A stretch of 36,303 bases of DNA from an uncultured Flaviramulus sp. (GCA_947487155.1 CANKVS010000045.1:1-36303), one strand, 5' to 3'; shown: positions 8,185 to 16,451, counted from the first letter of the stretch. Translations and numbers: made by a program. Notes: generated by a model not told the origin, from the letters alone.

Positions 8185-8681
8185 TGCCATTAAACGGATT
8201 AATATTTACATTTCCTAAAGAGATTAAGTTGTTAATCGGTGCTTTTGTAATTGTATTGAGTATTGGTTTTTTTACAGGTTTATTATTTGTTGGAGAAACC
8301 TCTTCGGTAAACCCAAACGGTATTGAAGAGCAGTATTTAGGCAATGAAAATGATGAAAATGCTACAGTAATGCGTTTTAAAAAAAGTAATAAAGAAATGC
8401 TTACTTTAGTACATAATCATATTTTATCAATGTCTATTATTTTCTTTTTAATAGGCCTTTTGGTTTCTGTAACAAAACTTAATAAAAAGTTTAAACTATT
8501 TTTAATTATCGAACCCTTTGTATCTGTAATACTAACTTTTGGCGGATTGTATTTACTCTGGAAAGGATGGTTCTGGATGAAATATATCGTTATGTTTTCT
8601 GGTGTTTTAATGACATTTACTTTTACACTTTCAGTAGTTATCATTTTAAAACAACTACTTAAAAACACACCTAAAGCTTAA
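8184..8681 (+). CDS. Small four-helix membrane protein coupled to the FMN-domain protein
   Basis: 165 residues that I do not recognise as a named family. There are four predicted membrane helices at about 15-36, 74-96, 104-126 and 132-157. Helix 1 is followed by a polar stretch (residues 38-70) likely to be periplasmic. The only two histidines, His77 and His79 (LVHNHILSMS), sit at the start of helix 2 and could bind haem or a metal, but no established motif proves this. The ATG at 8184 shares a base with the TGA of the upstream gene, which argues for a joint function, for instance anchoring or reducing it. A TTG at 8181 is in frame but not needed. Confidence 0.75.
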   Translation: MPLNGLIFTFPKEIKLLIGAFVIVLSIGFFTGLLFVGETSSVNPNGIEEQYLGNENDENATVMRFKKSNKEMLTLVHNHILSMSIIFFLIGLLVSVTKLNKKFKLFLIIEPFVSVILTFGGLYLLWKGWFWMKYIVMFSGVLMTFTFTLSVVIILKQLLKNTPKA

Positions 8682-8736
8682 CGTTTTGTTTTTTAATTCT
8701 TAATAAGAAGTAGTTAAATAATCCGTAATTAAATTG

Positions 8737-8766
8737 TATATTTGCACGCAATTATAACGTAATTGC
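8737..8766 (+). promoter_or_regulatory. guaB promoter element and leader inverted repeat
   Basis: TATATTTG (8737-8744) is the -7 element. Right after it, GCAATTA (8748-8754) and TAATTGC (8760-8766) form a perfect 7-bp inverted repeat with 5-base spacer TAACG, three bases before the ATG. Transcription would start near 8750, so almost the whole leader would be this hairpin, or the repeat is an operator. The -33 element is poor. Confidence 0.55.
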
Positions 8767-8769
8767 ATT

Positions 8770-10242
8770 ATGACTTCACATCAAAACAAAATAGTAGGAG
8801 AAGGTTTAACCTACGACGACGTCCTTTTAGTTCCAGCATTTTCAGAAGTACTTCCGCGCGAAGTAAATATTCAAACAAAATTTACACGTAATATTACCAT
8901 TAACGTGCCTATTATTTCGGCAGCGATGGATACTGTTACAGAAAGTAAAATGGCAATTGCTATGGCGCAAGAAGGTGGTATTGGTGTACTACATAAAAAT
9001 ATGACTATTGAAGCTCAAGCTTTAAAAGTTAGAAAAGTGAAACGTGCAGAAAGCGGGATGATTATTGATCCTGTTACTTTACCACTTACAGCAAAAGTTA
9101 GCGATGCAAAACAATACATGGCTGAATATGGTATTGGAGGAATTCCTATAGTTGATGAAGAAGGTATATTAAAAGGGATTGTTACTAATCGCGATTTACG
9201 TTTCGAACATAAAAATGCAAGACCTATTGTTGAGGTTATGACTAGTGAAAACTTAGTAACTGCATCAGAAGGAACGTCTTTACAAGATGCTGAAGCTATT
9301 CTTCAACAGTATAAAATTGAAAAATTATTAATTGTTGATGGTAACTTTAAACTTTCTGGATTAATAACGTTTAGAGATATTACAAAACTTAGCCAGAAAC
9401 CAATAGCTAATAAAGATGAATACGGGCGTTTACGTGTTGCTGCAGCTTTGGGTGTAACTGCTGATGTAGTTGATAGAACAACAGCTTTGGTTGAAGCAGG
9501 CGTTGATGCAGTTGTTATTGATACAGCGCATGGACACACTAAAACAGTATTAGCGGCATTAAAATCTGTGAAAAGTAAATTTCCAGATTTAGATGTCATT
9601 GTTGGAAATATAGCCACGGCTACTGCAGCTAAATATTTAGTAGAAGCTGGTGCAGATGCTGTAAAAGTAGGTATAGGTCCTGGTTCTATTTGTACAACAC
9701 GAGTTGTTGCAGGTGTTGGATTTCCTCAGTTTTCGGCGGTATTAGAAGTTGCTAATGCCATAAAAGGCACTGGAGTTCCAGTAATTGCAGATGGAGGTAT
9801 TCGCTATACAGGAGATATTCCTAAAGCTATTGCAGCAGGAGCAGATACTGTAATGTTAGGATCGCTTTTAGCAGGAACAAAAGAATCGCCAGGTGAAACA
9901 ATTATTTATGAAGGACGTAAATTTAAGTCTTATAGAGGTATGGGCTCTGTTGAAGCTATGAAGCAAGGAAGTAAAGATCGCTATTTTCAAGATGTTGAAG
10001 ACGATATTAAAAAATTAGTCCCAGAAGGTATTGTTGGTCGTGTGCCTTATAAAGGCGATTTATACGAAAGCATTCACCAATTTATTGGAGGTTTACGAGC
10101 AGGTATGGGGTACTGTGGTGCAAAAAATATTGAAACCCTAAAAGAAACAGGTCAATTTGTTAAAATTACTGCTAGCGGAATTAATGAAAGCCACCCGCAT
10201 GATGTAACCATTACTAAAGAATCGCCTAATTATTCTAGATAG
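8770..10242 (+). CDS. guaB: IMP dehydrogenase
   Basis: Oxidises IMP to XMP with NAD+, the rate-limiting step of GMP synthesis, in the cytoplasm. It has the full 490 residues. The N-terminal barrel part ([15 protein letters not shown]) is interrupted by a CBS-domain pair at about 95-205 ([25 protein letters not shown] and [23 protein letters not shown]). The catalytic loop is [15 protein letters not shown] with active-site Cys308. It continues with [36 protein letters not shown] and the flap/Arg region that includes VPYKG. It is monocistronic, and converges on the sulfatase gene with a 35-base gap lacking a clear terminator hairpin. Confidence 0.98.
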   Translation: MTSHQNKIVGEGLTYDDVLLVPAFSEVLPREVNIQTKFTRNITINVPIISAAMDTVTESKMAIAMAQEGGIGVLHKNMTIEAQALKVRKVKRAESGMIIDPVTLPLTAKVSDAKQYMAEYGIGGIPIVDEEGILKGIVTNRDLRFEHKNARPIVEVMTSENLVTASEGTSLQDAEAILQQYKIEKLLIVDGNFKLSGLITFRDITKLSQKPIANKDEYGRLRVAAALGVTADVVDRTTALVEAGVDAVVIDTAHGHTKTVLAALKSVKSKFPDLDVIVGNIATATAAKYLVEAGADAVKVGIGPGSICTTRVVAGVGFPQFSAVLEVANAIKGTGVPVIADGGIRYTGDIPKAIAAGADTVMLGSLLAGTKESPGETIIYEGRKFKSYRGMGSVEAMKQGSKDRYFQDVEDDIKKLVPEGIVGRVPYKGDLYESIHQFIGGLRAGMGYCGAKNIETLKETGQFVKITASGINESHPHDVTITKESPNYSR

Positions 10243-10277
10243 TTTTTTTGAGGAATACTTAGTAATTACCACTTTTG

Positions 10278-11771
10278 TTATCTAATTTTATTAAGATTTT
10301 TAATCCAATTAGGAGCTCTATAAGGATAGGAATCAAATTTCTCGCCACCTCCTATTATACGTGGATCTTTAGTATCCTTTAGAGAAGTTAGTAACTTATT
10401 AGATAAATATGTTCGAGTATTTTCGTAATCTGGATTATTTATAAGGTTATTAAGTTGATAAGGATCCTTATGTATTTCATATAATTCTTCCTCAGGGCGT
10501 TTATCAAAACTCAAGTTATAATAGATTTTATAATCTGGATGATCTTTGTTATTTATTAAAAAGGATTTAGTAGGACCGTTATCACTATCAGCAAAACTAT
10601 TCATGGGATGCGTAGAGTTTTCAGGCACACCAACAGGCCAAAGATTAGGGTTGAAATTACGAATGTATAAATAATCTTTTGTTCTAATGCCACGACTGGG
10701 GTAGCCTGCCATAGAAGGTGTAAGTTGCGCTGGTACATGACGTTCTTTACCAAACACCATATAATCTCTTTTTTTATCTATTATTTTTTCTTTTTTAGAT
10801 TTTATCAAAGGAAGTAAAGACTGCCCTGTTATTTGAGATGGTATTTCTACACCTGCTGCTTCTAAAAAAGTAGGAGCTAAATCGGTTAGAGAAACGAAGT
10901 CGTTTATTCTTCTGTTTGGTTTTATGTTTTTACCCCAACGAACTACTAGCGGCACACGAACCCCCATATCGTATAAATTAGACTTGCAACGCGGAAAAGG
11001 CATGCCATGGTCTCCAGTCATTACTATAATAGTATTATCGAGTTCACCATTTTCTTCTAACATTTTTATGGCTTTATTGCAGTCTGAATCGAAACGTTGC
11101 ACTTCAAAATAATAATCTGCTATATCGTTTCTAATTTCTGCAACATCTGGATAAAACTTTGGGATTTGTATTGCATTTATATCGATGCCAGAAGCTGCTC
11201 CACTACCTTTTTCGTAGCCCCTGTGTGGGTCTGATGCTCCTAACCAAAAACAAAAAGGTTTGTCTTTTGGTTTAGCATCGAGAAACTCTTTAAAACCGTT
11301 CTTATAGTCTTTACCCGCAGGGTGTGTATTAACATAACCTCCAGCTTTAAGGTCGCCAGGACCAAAACTTTTTCTCCAATGCCCAACATGATACCCATTG
11401 TCTTCTAATAAAAGTGGATAAACAGGAGTGTTTACATCTAATGTAGACCATAAATTGGCACCTTCTTTTAATCGCCAATGAAATTGACCTGTTAAAATGG
11501 CATTACGGCTTGGTGTACAAGATGGACTGGAAACAAAGGCATGTTCAAATACTATACCTTCCGAGGCTAACCTATCGAAAGTGGGGGTTTTAACTACTGT
11601 GTCTCCATAAGTGCCTGCATGTGGCCAGCCCCAATCGTCTGCAATACAAAATAAAATGTTAGGTTTTTTATAAGTCTCTTTTTTAACTTTTTTTGAACAA
11701 CTCAGATTAAAAAAACAAAAAGTTAAGATTATAATTCCTGTAATGAGTAATGATTTTTGTGTTGGTTTCAT
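10278..11771 (-). CDS. Sulfatase lipoprotein (formylglycine-dependent)
   Basis: 497-residue arylsulfatase-superfamily enzyme predicted to hydrolyse sulfate esters in the periplasm or at the cell surface. The lipobox is FFNLSC (lipid Cys25). The metal-site start is NILFCIADDWGWP (Asp45, Asp46). SSPSCTPSRNAILTGQ carries the C-x-P-S-R signature, whose Cys85 must be converted to formylglycine by an anaerobic sulfatase-maturating enzyme or equivalent not seen in this window. The second metal site is MTGDHGMPFPR. No SusC/SusD pair or glycosidase lies nearby, so it is not in a visible polysaccharide locus and the substrate is unknown. crcB lies 81 bases upstream on the same strand, so co-transcription is possible. 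Confidence 0.93.
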   Translation of the reverse strand: MKPTQKSLLITGIIILTFCFFNLSCSKKVKKETYKKPNILFCIADDWGWPHAGTYGDTVVKTPTFDRLASEGIVFEHAFVSSPSCTPSRNAILTGQFHWRLKEGANLWSTLDVNTPVYPLLLEDNGYHVGHWRKSFGPGDLKAGGYVNTHPAGKDYKNGFKEFLDAKPKDKPFCFWLGASDPHRGYEKGSGAASGIDINAIQIPKFYPDVAEIRNDIADYYFEVQRFDSDCNKAIKMLEENGELDNTIIVMTGDHGMPFPRCKSNLYDMGVRVPLVVRWGKNIKPNRRINDFVSLTDLAPTFLEAAGVEIPSQITGQSLLPLIKSKKEKIIDKKRDYMVFGKERHVPAQLTPSMAGYPSRGIRTKDYLYIRNFNPNLWPVGVPENSTHPMNSFADSDNGPTKSFLINNKDHPDYKIYYNLSFDKRPEEELYEIHKDPYQLNNLINNPDYENTRTYLSNKLLTSLKDTKDPRIIGGGEKFDSYPYRAPNWIKNLNKIR

Positions 11772-11852
11772 GTTTGTTGTAATGATTTTTTTAATACCAA
11801 GTTTAAGTTATTAAAGCCTACCTCTCGTTAAATAAATTTAGTTTTTAAAAAT

Positions 11853-12218
11853 TCACTTTACCAAAAACATTCCTAGAAATACTGCTAAAAAACCAACTAT
11901 AAAACTTGCAATTGTATATAGCGCAAAACTTGTAAAATCACCCGATTTTAAAAACACATGATTTTCGTAAGCAAAAGTTGAAAAGGTTGTGAAACCTCCA
12001 CAAAATCCAGTAGCTAAAAGTAACGTTTGACTTTGCGATAAGGTATCATTTTTTGCAGCCATACCTAAAATAACACCAATAAGTAAGCTTCCTAATATAT
12101 TAGCCGCAAATGTGCCATACGGAATACCATTTTCAGGGTTATTTAAATATTTGCCAATAAGATAACGTAATATACTTCCGAATCCGCCACCAAAAAAAAC
12201 CAATAATAAATTTTTCAT
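11853..12218 (-). CDS. crcB: Fluoride channel CrcB/Fluc
   Basis: 121-residue inner-membrane protein of four helices that exports fluoride as a dual-topology dimer. Family marks are GGGFGSILRYLIG near the N-terminus, GTFAANILGS with conserved Asn40, and GFCGGFTTFSTFAYE with the Phe residues that line the pore (positions 77-82). A single copy is visible, consistent with a homodimer. Its start directly abuts the stop of the SRPBCC gene upstream (no spacer), so it is translated from that gene's transcript. There is no room for a fluoride riboswitch directly in front of it. Confidence 0.95.
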   Translation of the reverse strand: MKNLLLVFFGGGFGSILRYLIGKYLNNPENGIPYGTFAANILGSLLIGVILGMAAKNDTLSQSQTLLLATGFCGGFTTFSTFAYENHVFLKSGDFTSFALYTIASFIVGFLAVFLGMFLVK

Positions 12219-13241
12219 TTAGTCTTCAATTGGAATATAAATTTCGGTAACCCAATCTGCTGGATTAGGTGTACTCATAGGGTCTGTTAAATAAGTTTCA
12301 AGAGCTGGTAAATTGTGCATTTCTTTATAATTATTATCTTTTATGTACTTAGTAGCGGTCTCCCAAGTTTCATTTAAATTACTATAATTTCCTTTAAGCG
12401 TTGTTTTAAGGGCTTTGAATGGAGATAACAAACCAGTAAGAATGTCATTGTTTGTTGTTATTATTTTTTCAGTTGTTGGTACGCAACAAGAAAACATTAC
12501 AGCATTATTTTCGTTATCCCATTTATGGTATGCAATAAAAGGAGTTCCAGCCATGGTAATACTATTTTTTATAGCATAAGCACTAACCTTAGGTAGCATT
12601 TCGTTCATTTTACTTTTTAAATCGCTTATTTTACAAGAGGTTGTATTGTATAAATAGTAACCACCGCTATGGTTAGTAATACCGTTAACGGTTATACTAT
12701 ATATTTTCATGCTAGCAATAACGATGCTATCTAATTTTTCAAGGCTACGCTCGTAATGCGGACCTATTTGTTTTTCCATGCCGCCCATTAAAGCTGAAAA
12801 TGCTTTAAAACCAAAAGGTAAATCTTTACCAGAAATTGTCCAAGTAACATGGGTTGATTCGTCATCATTAGTTTTAAAAGTCCAATTAACTTCTGAAACT
12901 GGAAAATCGGCAAATTGCATGTTTTGTTTTATGGATGTGTTTTTTTCAGTTTCAACAGTTTTCATTGTACCAATACCATCTTTATCTTCCCAAGAATATG
13001 CTCCATTTACGCCTTTAGTTTGTTCTGCAAGCGTAATTTTTATGTCAGGGTCTGTTTCAACCCAAGACGACCACGATTCCCAATTTTTTAAATCGATAAC
13101 ATTATCGTAAATAACAGAAACTGGTGCTTTAATGGTTCGTGTTCTGGTAACTTTAAATGAGTTAGGTTGAACTGCTACATATATTGCAGTTCCTATTATA
13201 GCAATTAACAATAAAAACGAGAGGTATTTAAATGCTTTCAT
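12219..13241 (-). CDS. Membrane-anchored SRPBCC domain fused to GyrI-like effector-binding domain
   Basis: 340 residues. An N-terminal hydrophobic helix (FLLLIAIIGTAIYVAV, about 6-24) suggests a signal anchor with the rest in the periplasm. Residues about 28-175 form a polyketide-cyclase/SRPBCC-type pocket domain (TRTIKAPVSVIYDNVIDLKNWESWSSW; ITLAEQTKGVNGAYSWED). Residues about 180-340 resemble the GyrI-like/AraC effector-binding fold, ending DWVTEIYIPIED, typical of that family. Both folds bind small hydrophobic ligands; no catalytic residue can be named and no DNA-binding domain is present, so it is not a transcription factor. It is the first gene of a minus-strand unit with crcB and perhaps the sulfatase. 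Confidence 0.85.
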   Translation of the reverse strand: MKAFKYLSFLLLIAIIGTAIYVAVQPNSFKVTRTRTIKAPVSVIYDNVIDLKNWESWSSWVETDPDIKITLAEQTKGVNGAYSWEDKDGIGTMKTVETEKNTSIKQNMQFADFPVSEVNWTFKTNDDESTHVTWTISGKDLPFGFKAFSALMGGMEKQIGPHYERSLEKLDSIVIASMKIYSITVNGITNHSGGYYLYNTTSCKISDLKSKMNEMLPKVSAYAIKNSITMAGTPFIAYHKWDNENNAVMFSCCVPTTEKIITTNNDILTGLLSPFKALKTTLKGNYSNLNETWETATKYIKDNNYKEMHNLPALETYLTDPMSTPNPADWVTEIYIPIED

Positions 13242-13432
13242 TAGTTAGTATTTTTGTATTAAAAACCATATCAAATATAATCAATTTTAAAATTCAATTA
13301 ATAAATTATTACATTTGATGATTAAAAATTAAATATTCAATAATTAAAATGGGGTTTTAAAAATTAATCAATAATTTTACAGCCATAATAAGAGCTTTTA
13401 ATAACAATTAAGAAACTAATTTAAATAAACTT

Positions 13433-15472
13433 ATGAAACTAAAACTAATATTAAGCTTGTCGCTAGTTGCTACTTTTTTATTGTCGTGTGGTGAGGATGG
13501 AGCTAAAAAATCTACAGAAATGCATAACGAAAAAAAAGCCAATGCCTTTAATTACAATGTAGAACAATTTGCAGATATTAAAATATTGCGTTATCAAATT
13601 CCTGGATGGGAAAACCTCACGTTGAAAGAACAAAAATTAGTGTATTATTTAACGCAAGCAGGTTTGTCTGGTAGAGATATTATGTGGGATCAAAACTATC
13701 GCCATAACCTTAGTATTAGAAAAGCCCTTGAAAATATATATACTAATTATAAAGGTGATAAATCTTCTAATGATTGGGTAGCTTTTGAAACGTATTTAAA
13801 ACGCGTTTGGTTTAGTAATGGCATTCACCATCATTATTCAAATGATAAATTAAAGCCAGCATTTTCTTCAGATTATTTAAAACAGTTATTGGCTGAAACT
13901 AATTCTAAATTAGAAGGAGAAGCATTCCATGTTATTTTTAACAATGTAGATTCAAAAAAGGTAAATCAAGCTAAAGGGGTTGATAATGTGGCGCTTTCTG
14001 CAGTTAATTTTTACGGACCAAATATAACCAATGCCGATGTTGAAAGCTTTTACAAAAATAAAGTATCGCCCAATCCAGAAAAACCGTTATCATTCGGATT
14101 AAACTCTCAATTGGTAAAAGAAAATGGTGAGTTAAAAGAACGTGTTTATAAATCGGGAGGTTTATATGGAACCGCTATTGATGAAATTATAAAGTGGTTA
14201 GAATTAGCAAAAGGCGTTACTGAAAACGAAGCGCAAGGTAATGCTCTTGAGTTATTAATAGCGTATTATAAAACAGGCGATTTACAAACCTGGGATGATT
14301 ATAATGTAGCTTGGACAGCTGCTACAGCAGGAAATGTAGATTATATAAATAGTTTTATAGAAGTATATAACGATCCTTTGGGATACCGAGGGTCTTACGA
14401 GACTATTGTCCAGATTAACGATTTTGATATGTCTCAAAAAATGAAAGTTTTATCGGATAATGCACAATGGTTTGAAGATAATTCACCTTTGATGGATGAA
14501 CATAAAAAGAAAAACGTAGTAGGCGTAACCTATAAAGTGGTAAATGTTGCAGGTGAAGCTGGAGATGCATCACCTAGTACACCTATTGGTGTTAATTTAC
14601 CTAATGCTAATTGGATTCGTGCTGCCATTGGTAGTAAGTCAGTATCATTAGGAAACATAACTAATGCTCACAATAATGCAGGAAGCACAGAGCGATTAAA
14701 AGAGTTTGTGCATGATGCTGAAGAGTTAGAATTGGAAGAAAAGTACGGACAATTAGCCGATAAATTACACACCGCATTACACGAAGTGATTGGGCATGCA
14801 TCAGGGCAATTAAACCTAGGTGTTGGAGAAACTAAAGAAACTTTAAAAAATTATGCATCTACTTTAGAAGAAGGGCGAGCAGATTTAGTAGGCTTATATT
14901 ATTTATATAGCCCTAAGTTGCAAGAGTTGGGTTTAGTTGAAGATTGGAAAAAAGTTGGAAAAGCAGCATACGATGGCTACATAAGAAATGGATTAATGAT
15001 GCAGTTAATTCGATTAAATTTAGGCGATAATGTTGAAGAAGCACACATGCGTAACAGACAATGGGTTTCTGCATGGGCTTTTGAAAAAGGAAAAATAGAT
15101 AATGTTATTGAAAAAGTAACTCGTGATGGGAAAACCTATTTCAATATTAACGATTACGATAAGTTACACGATTTATTTGGACAATTATTGCGTGAAACAC
15201 AACGCATAAAATCTGAAGGCGATTATGCCGCAGTTGAATCTTTAGTAGAAGGTTACGGCGTTAAAGTAGACCAAGCAATTCATGCTGAAGTATTAAACAG
15301 AAATAAACAATTTAAATCGGCACCATATAGTGGTTTTGTTAACCCTGTTTTAGTTGCCGAAAAAAACGAAGCTGGAGAAATTACTGCTATAAAAATTACC
15401 CAACCAAAAACATTTCCTGAGCAAATGTTAGCGTATAGTAAACACTATAACTTTTTATCAGAAGTAAATTAA
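13433..15472 (+). CDS. Dipeptidyl peptidase III (M49), lipoprotein
   Basis: Zinc exopeptidase that removes N-terminal dipeptides. The M49 signature is HEVIGH (His450, Glu451, His455; family H-E-x-x-G-H), followed by EEGRAD (Glu479, Glu480; family E-E-x-R), which supplies the third zinc ligand. The length of 679 fits the bacterial family. The N-terminus has a lipoprotein signal, SLVATFLLSC, with lipid Cys19, so the enzyme should be membrane-anchored outside the cytoplasm, unlike the cytosolic eukaryotic enzyme. It is a single gene ending at a strong hairpin terminator. Upstream, TAATTTTA near 13370 is one mismatch from the -7 consensus; the rest of the 190-base interval is plain AT-rich DNA. 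Confidence 0.93.
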   Translation: MKLKLILSLSLVATFLLSCGEDGAKKSTEMHNEKKANAFNYNVEQFADIKILRYQIPGWENLTLKEQKLVYYLTQAGLSGRDIMWDQNYRHNLSIRKALENIYTNYKGDKSSNDWVAFETYLKRVWFSNGIHHHYSNDKLKPAFSSDYLKQLLAETNSKLEGEAFHVIFNNVDSKKVNQAKGVDNVALSAVNFYGPNITNADVESFYKNKVSPNPEKPLSFGLNSQLVKENGELKERVYKSGGLYGTAIDEIIKWLELAKGVTENEAQGNALELLIAYYKTGDLQTWDDYNVAWTAATAGNVDYINSFIEVYNDPLGYRGSYETIVQINDFDMSQKMKVLSDNAQWFEDNSPLMDEHKKKNVVGVTYKVVNVAGEAGDASPSTPIGVNLPNANWIRAAIGSKSVSLGNITNAHNNAGSTERLKEFVHDAEELELEEKYGQLADKLHTALHEVIGHASGQLNLGVGETKETLKNYASTLEEGRADLVGLYYLYSPKLQELGLVEDWKKVGKAAYDGYIRNGLMMQLIRLNLGDNVEEAHMRNRQWVSAWAFEKGKIDNVIEKVTRDGKTYFNINDYDKLHDLFGQLLRETQRIKSEGDYAAVESLVEGYGVKVDQAIHAEVLNRNKQFKSAPYSGFVNPVLVAEKNEAGEITAIKITQPKTFPEQMLAYSKHYNFLSEVN

Positions 15473-15493
15473 GAGTTACATAATTCAGTTTTA

Positions 15494-15530
15494 AAAAAAA
15501 CAGATTCTTAATTCAAGGATCTGTTTTTTT
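15494..15530. terminator. Hairpin terminator after the dipeptidyl peptidase gene
   Basis: An A run followed by CAGAT (15501-15505) pairs with ATCTG (15519-15523) and a run of seven T. The flanking A/T runs extend the stem to about 12 bp around a 13-base loop. The A and T runs make it usable in both directions, and it also overlaps the 3' end of the opposing small ORF. Confidence 0.75.
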
Positions 15531-15599
15531 GTTTACACTAAAAGCCAATAATATAGCATTAATAGCAATGAGTACAGCGATAAGTAAAAGTATTTTCAT
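15513..15599 (-). CDS. Possible 28-residue single-helix membrane peptide
   Basis: A 28-codon frame, too short for routine gene calling. It begins MKILLLIAVLIAINAILLAF, an almost uninterrupted hydrophobic helix with a single Asn, followed by a short basic tail SVNKKTDP and TGA. A Lys after the initiator, a helix of about 19 residues and a charged tail are the layout of a real small membrane protein. A leader of about 30 bases separates it from a TAAAGTTTTG stretch that resembles, imperfectly, a -7 element. It has no neighbour on its strand within 160 bases. Chance cannot be excluded. Confidence 0.45.
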   Translation of the reverse strand: MKILLLIAVLIAINAILLAFSVNKKTDP

Positions 15600-15768
15600 G
15601 ATTTGGTTTTGTTTATTATTTAATAGATGCAAAACTTTATAAAAGGTTGCGTTAAATCTTACATCTTATTTATATAACAAGTAAAAACCTTTTTTTCCTA
15701 GTGAGAAATTGATTTTTTTAATGAAATTGAAGAAAATTAAATAGCTGAATATTAGTTTGGTAATTCAA

Positions 15769-15954
15769 TTATTTAAAAACAAACTTAATAGCTACAATGC
15801 ATAAAATAAAAGAAATAAAAGCAATTAAAACCCAATAACTACCTTTGTAAAAACGCTTATGTAGTTTTAAATCTTTACGGTAAGTGTAACCAATAATGAT
15901 AGCGAAGGCAATAAAAAATAAAACTCCGAAAATGATTTGACCTTTACTAAACAT
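15769..15954 (-). CDS. Small conserved membrane protein with two helices
   Basis: 61 residues with two predicted membrane helices (about 6-26 and 41-60). The basic linker between them, YRKDLKLHKRFYKGSYW, would be cytoplasmic. The layout MFSKGQ-helix-YRKDLKLHK-helix is one I associate with a conserved hypothetical family of Flavobacteriaceae; no function is known to me. The ATG at 15954 is used; an upstream in-frame TTG at 15972 would place the start inside the promoter element. It is divergent from the MazG-like gene. Confidence 0.8.
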   Translation of the reverse strand: MFSKGQIIFGVLFFIAFAIIIGYTYRKDLKLHKRFYKGSYWVLIAFISFILCIVAIKFVFK

Positions 15955-15969
15955 ATAGTTATTTTTATG

Positions 15970-15977
15970 CAAATTTA
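15970..15977 (-). promoter_or_regulatory. -7 promoter element of the two-helix membrane protein gene
   Basis: The minus strand reads TAAATTTG, an exact TAnnTTTG match, 15 bases before the ATG at 15954. No good -33 element is visible; the REP-like palindrome lies where it would be expected or just upstream. Confidence 0.5.
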
Positions 15978-15989
15978 ATTAATAAAGAT

Positions 15990-16017
15990 GAGATTCCGCT
16001 TTCGCGAGAATGACAAA
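15990..16017. repeat. REP-like palindrome between divergent genes
   Basis: The sequence GATTCCGCTTTCGCGAGAAT (15992-16011), followed by GACAAA, is much richer in GC than its surroundings. ATTC-CGC pairs with GCG-GAAT around a TTTC loop, with one bulged base in the right arm. It resembles the short dispersed palindromes of the type ATTCCCGC...GCGGGAAT that occur in many bacterial intergenic regions. Only one copy is visible in this window. Confidence 0.5.
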
Positions 16018-16028
16018 TTAAGATATTT

Positions 16029-16418
16029 ATGAAAAATAAAATAGAAGCTGTAAAAGCTTTTCATACGGCGTTTAAAATAGGACATAGAGAAATTCCTAAA
16101 GCAGATTTGGGTAGTGATAAAAACACACTGCGTTTTAATTTAATGAAAGAAGAAAATGAGGAGTATTTTGAAGCTGCCAATAATAATGATTTGGTTGAAG
16201 TTGCCGATGCACTAGGAGACATGCTTTATATTTTATGCGGAACTATTATAGAACACGGTATGCAACATAAGATAGAGGAGGTGTTTGACGAAATACAACG
16301 TAGCAATATGAGTAAACTAGGAGCAGACGGACAGCCTATTTATAGAGCAGATGGTAAAGTGCTTAAAGGGCCAAATTATTTTAAACCTAATATAGCTTCT
16401 ATTTTAAATGGTAATTAG
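16029..16418 (+). CDS. MazG-like nucleotide pyrophosphohydrolase
   Basis: 129-residue all-alpha NTP pyrophosphohydrolase of the MazG/PRA-PH superfamily, predicted to hydrolyse (d)NTPs or a related nucleotide to the monophosphate and pyrophosphate. Metal-binding motifs are EENEE (41-45, E-E-x-x-E) and EVADALGD (57-64, E-x-x-D with Asp60 and Asp64). The C-terminal part, RSNMSKLGADGQPIYRADGK followed by VLKGPNYFKP, forms the typical substrate-side tail of this subfamily. It lacks the tandem MazG repeat, so it is a single-domain form. The start is 12 bases after the REP-like element. Physiological substrate unknown. Confidence 0.88.
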   Translation: MKNKIEAVKAFHTAFKIGHREIPKADLGSDKNTLRFNLMKEENEEYFEAANNNDLVEVADALGDMLYILCGTIIEHGMQHKIEEVFDEIQRSNMSKLGADGQPIYRADGKVLKGPNYFKPNIASILNGN

Positions 16419-16451
16419 TATTCATTTTGCCTCTTTGGGGAGGGCTATAGG

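Noticed and set aside
9303..9617. Minus-strand open frame inside guaB
   Set aside because: Shadow frame, rich in Ala/Ser/Thr codons read from the opposite strand of IMP dehydrogenase.
12219..12300. Fluoride riboswitch in front of crcB
   Set aside because: The crcB start abuts the stop codon of the upstream gene; the upstream bases code for protein.
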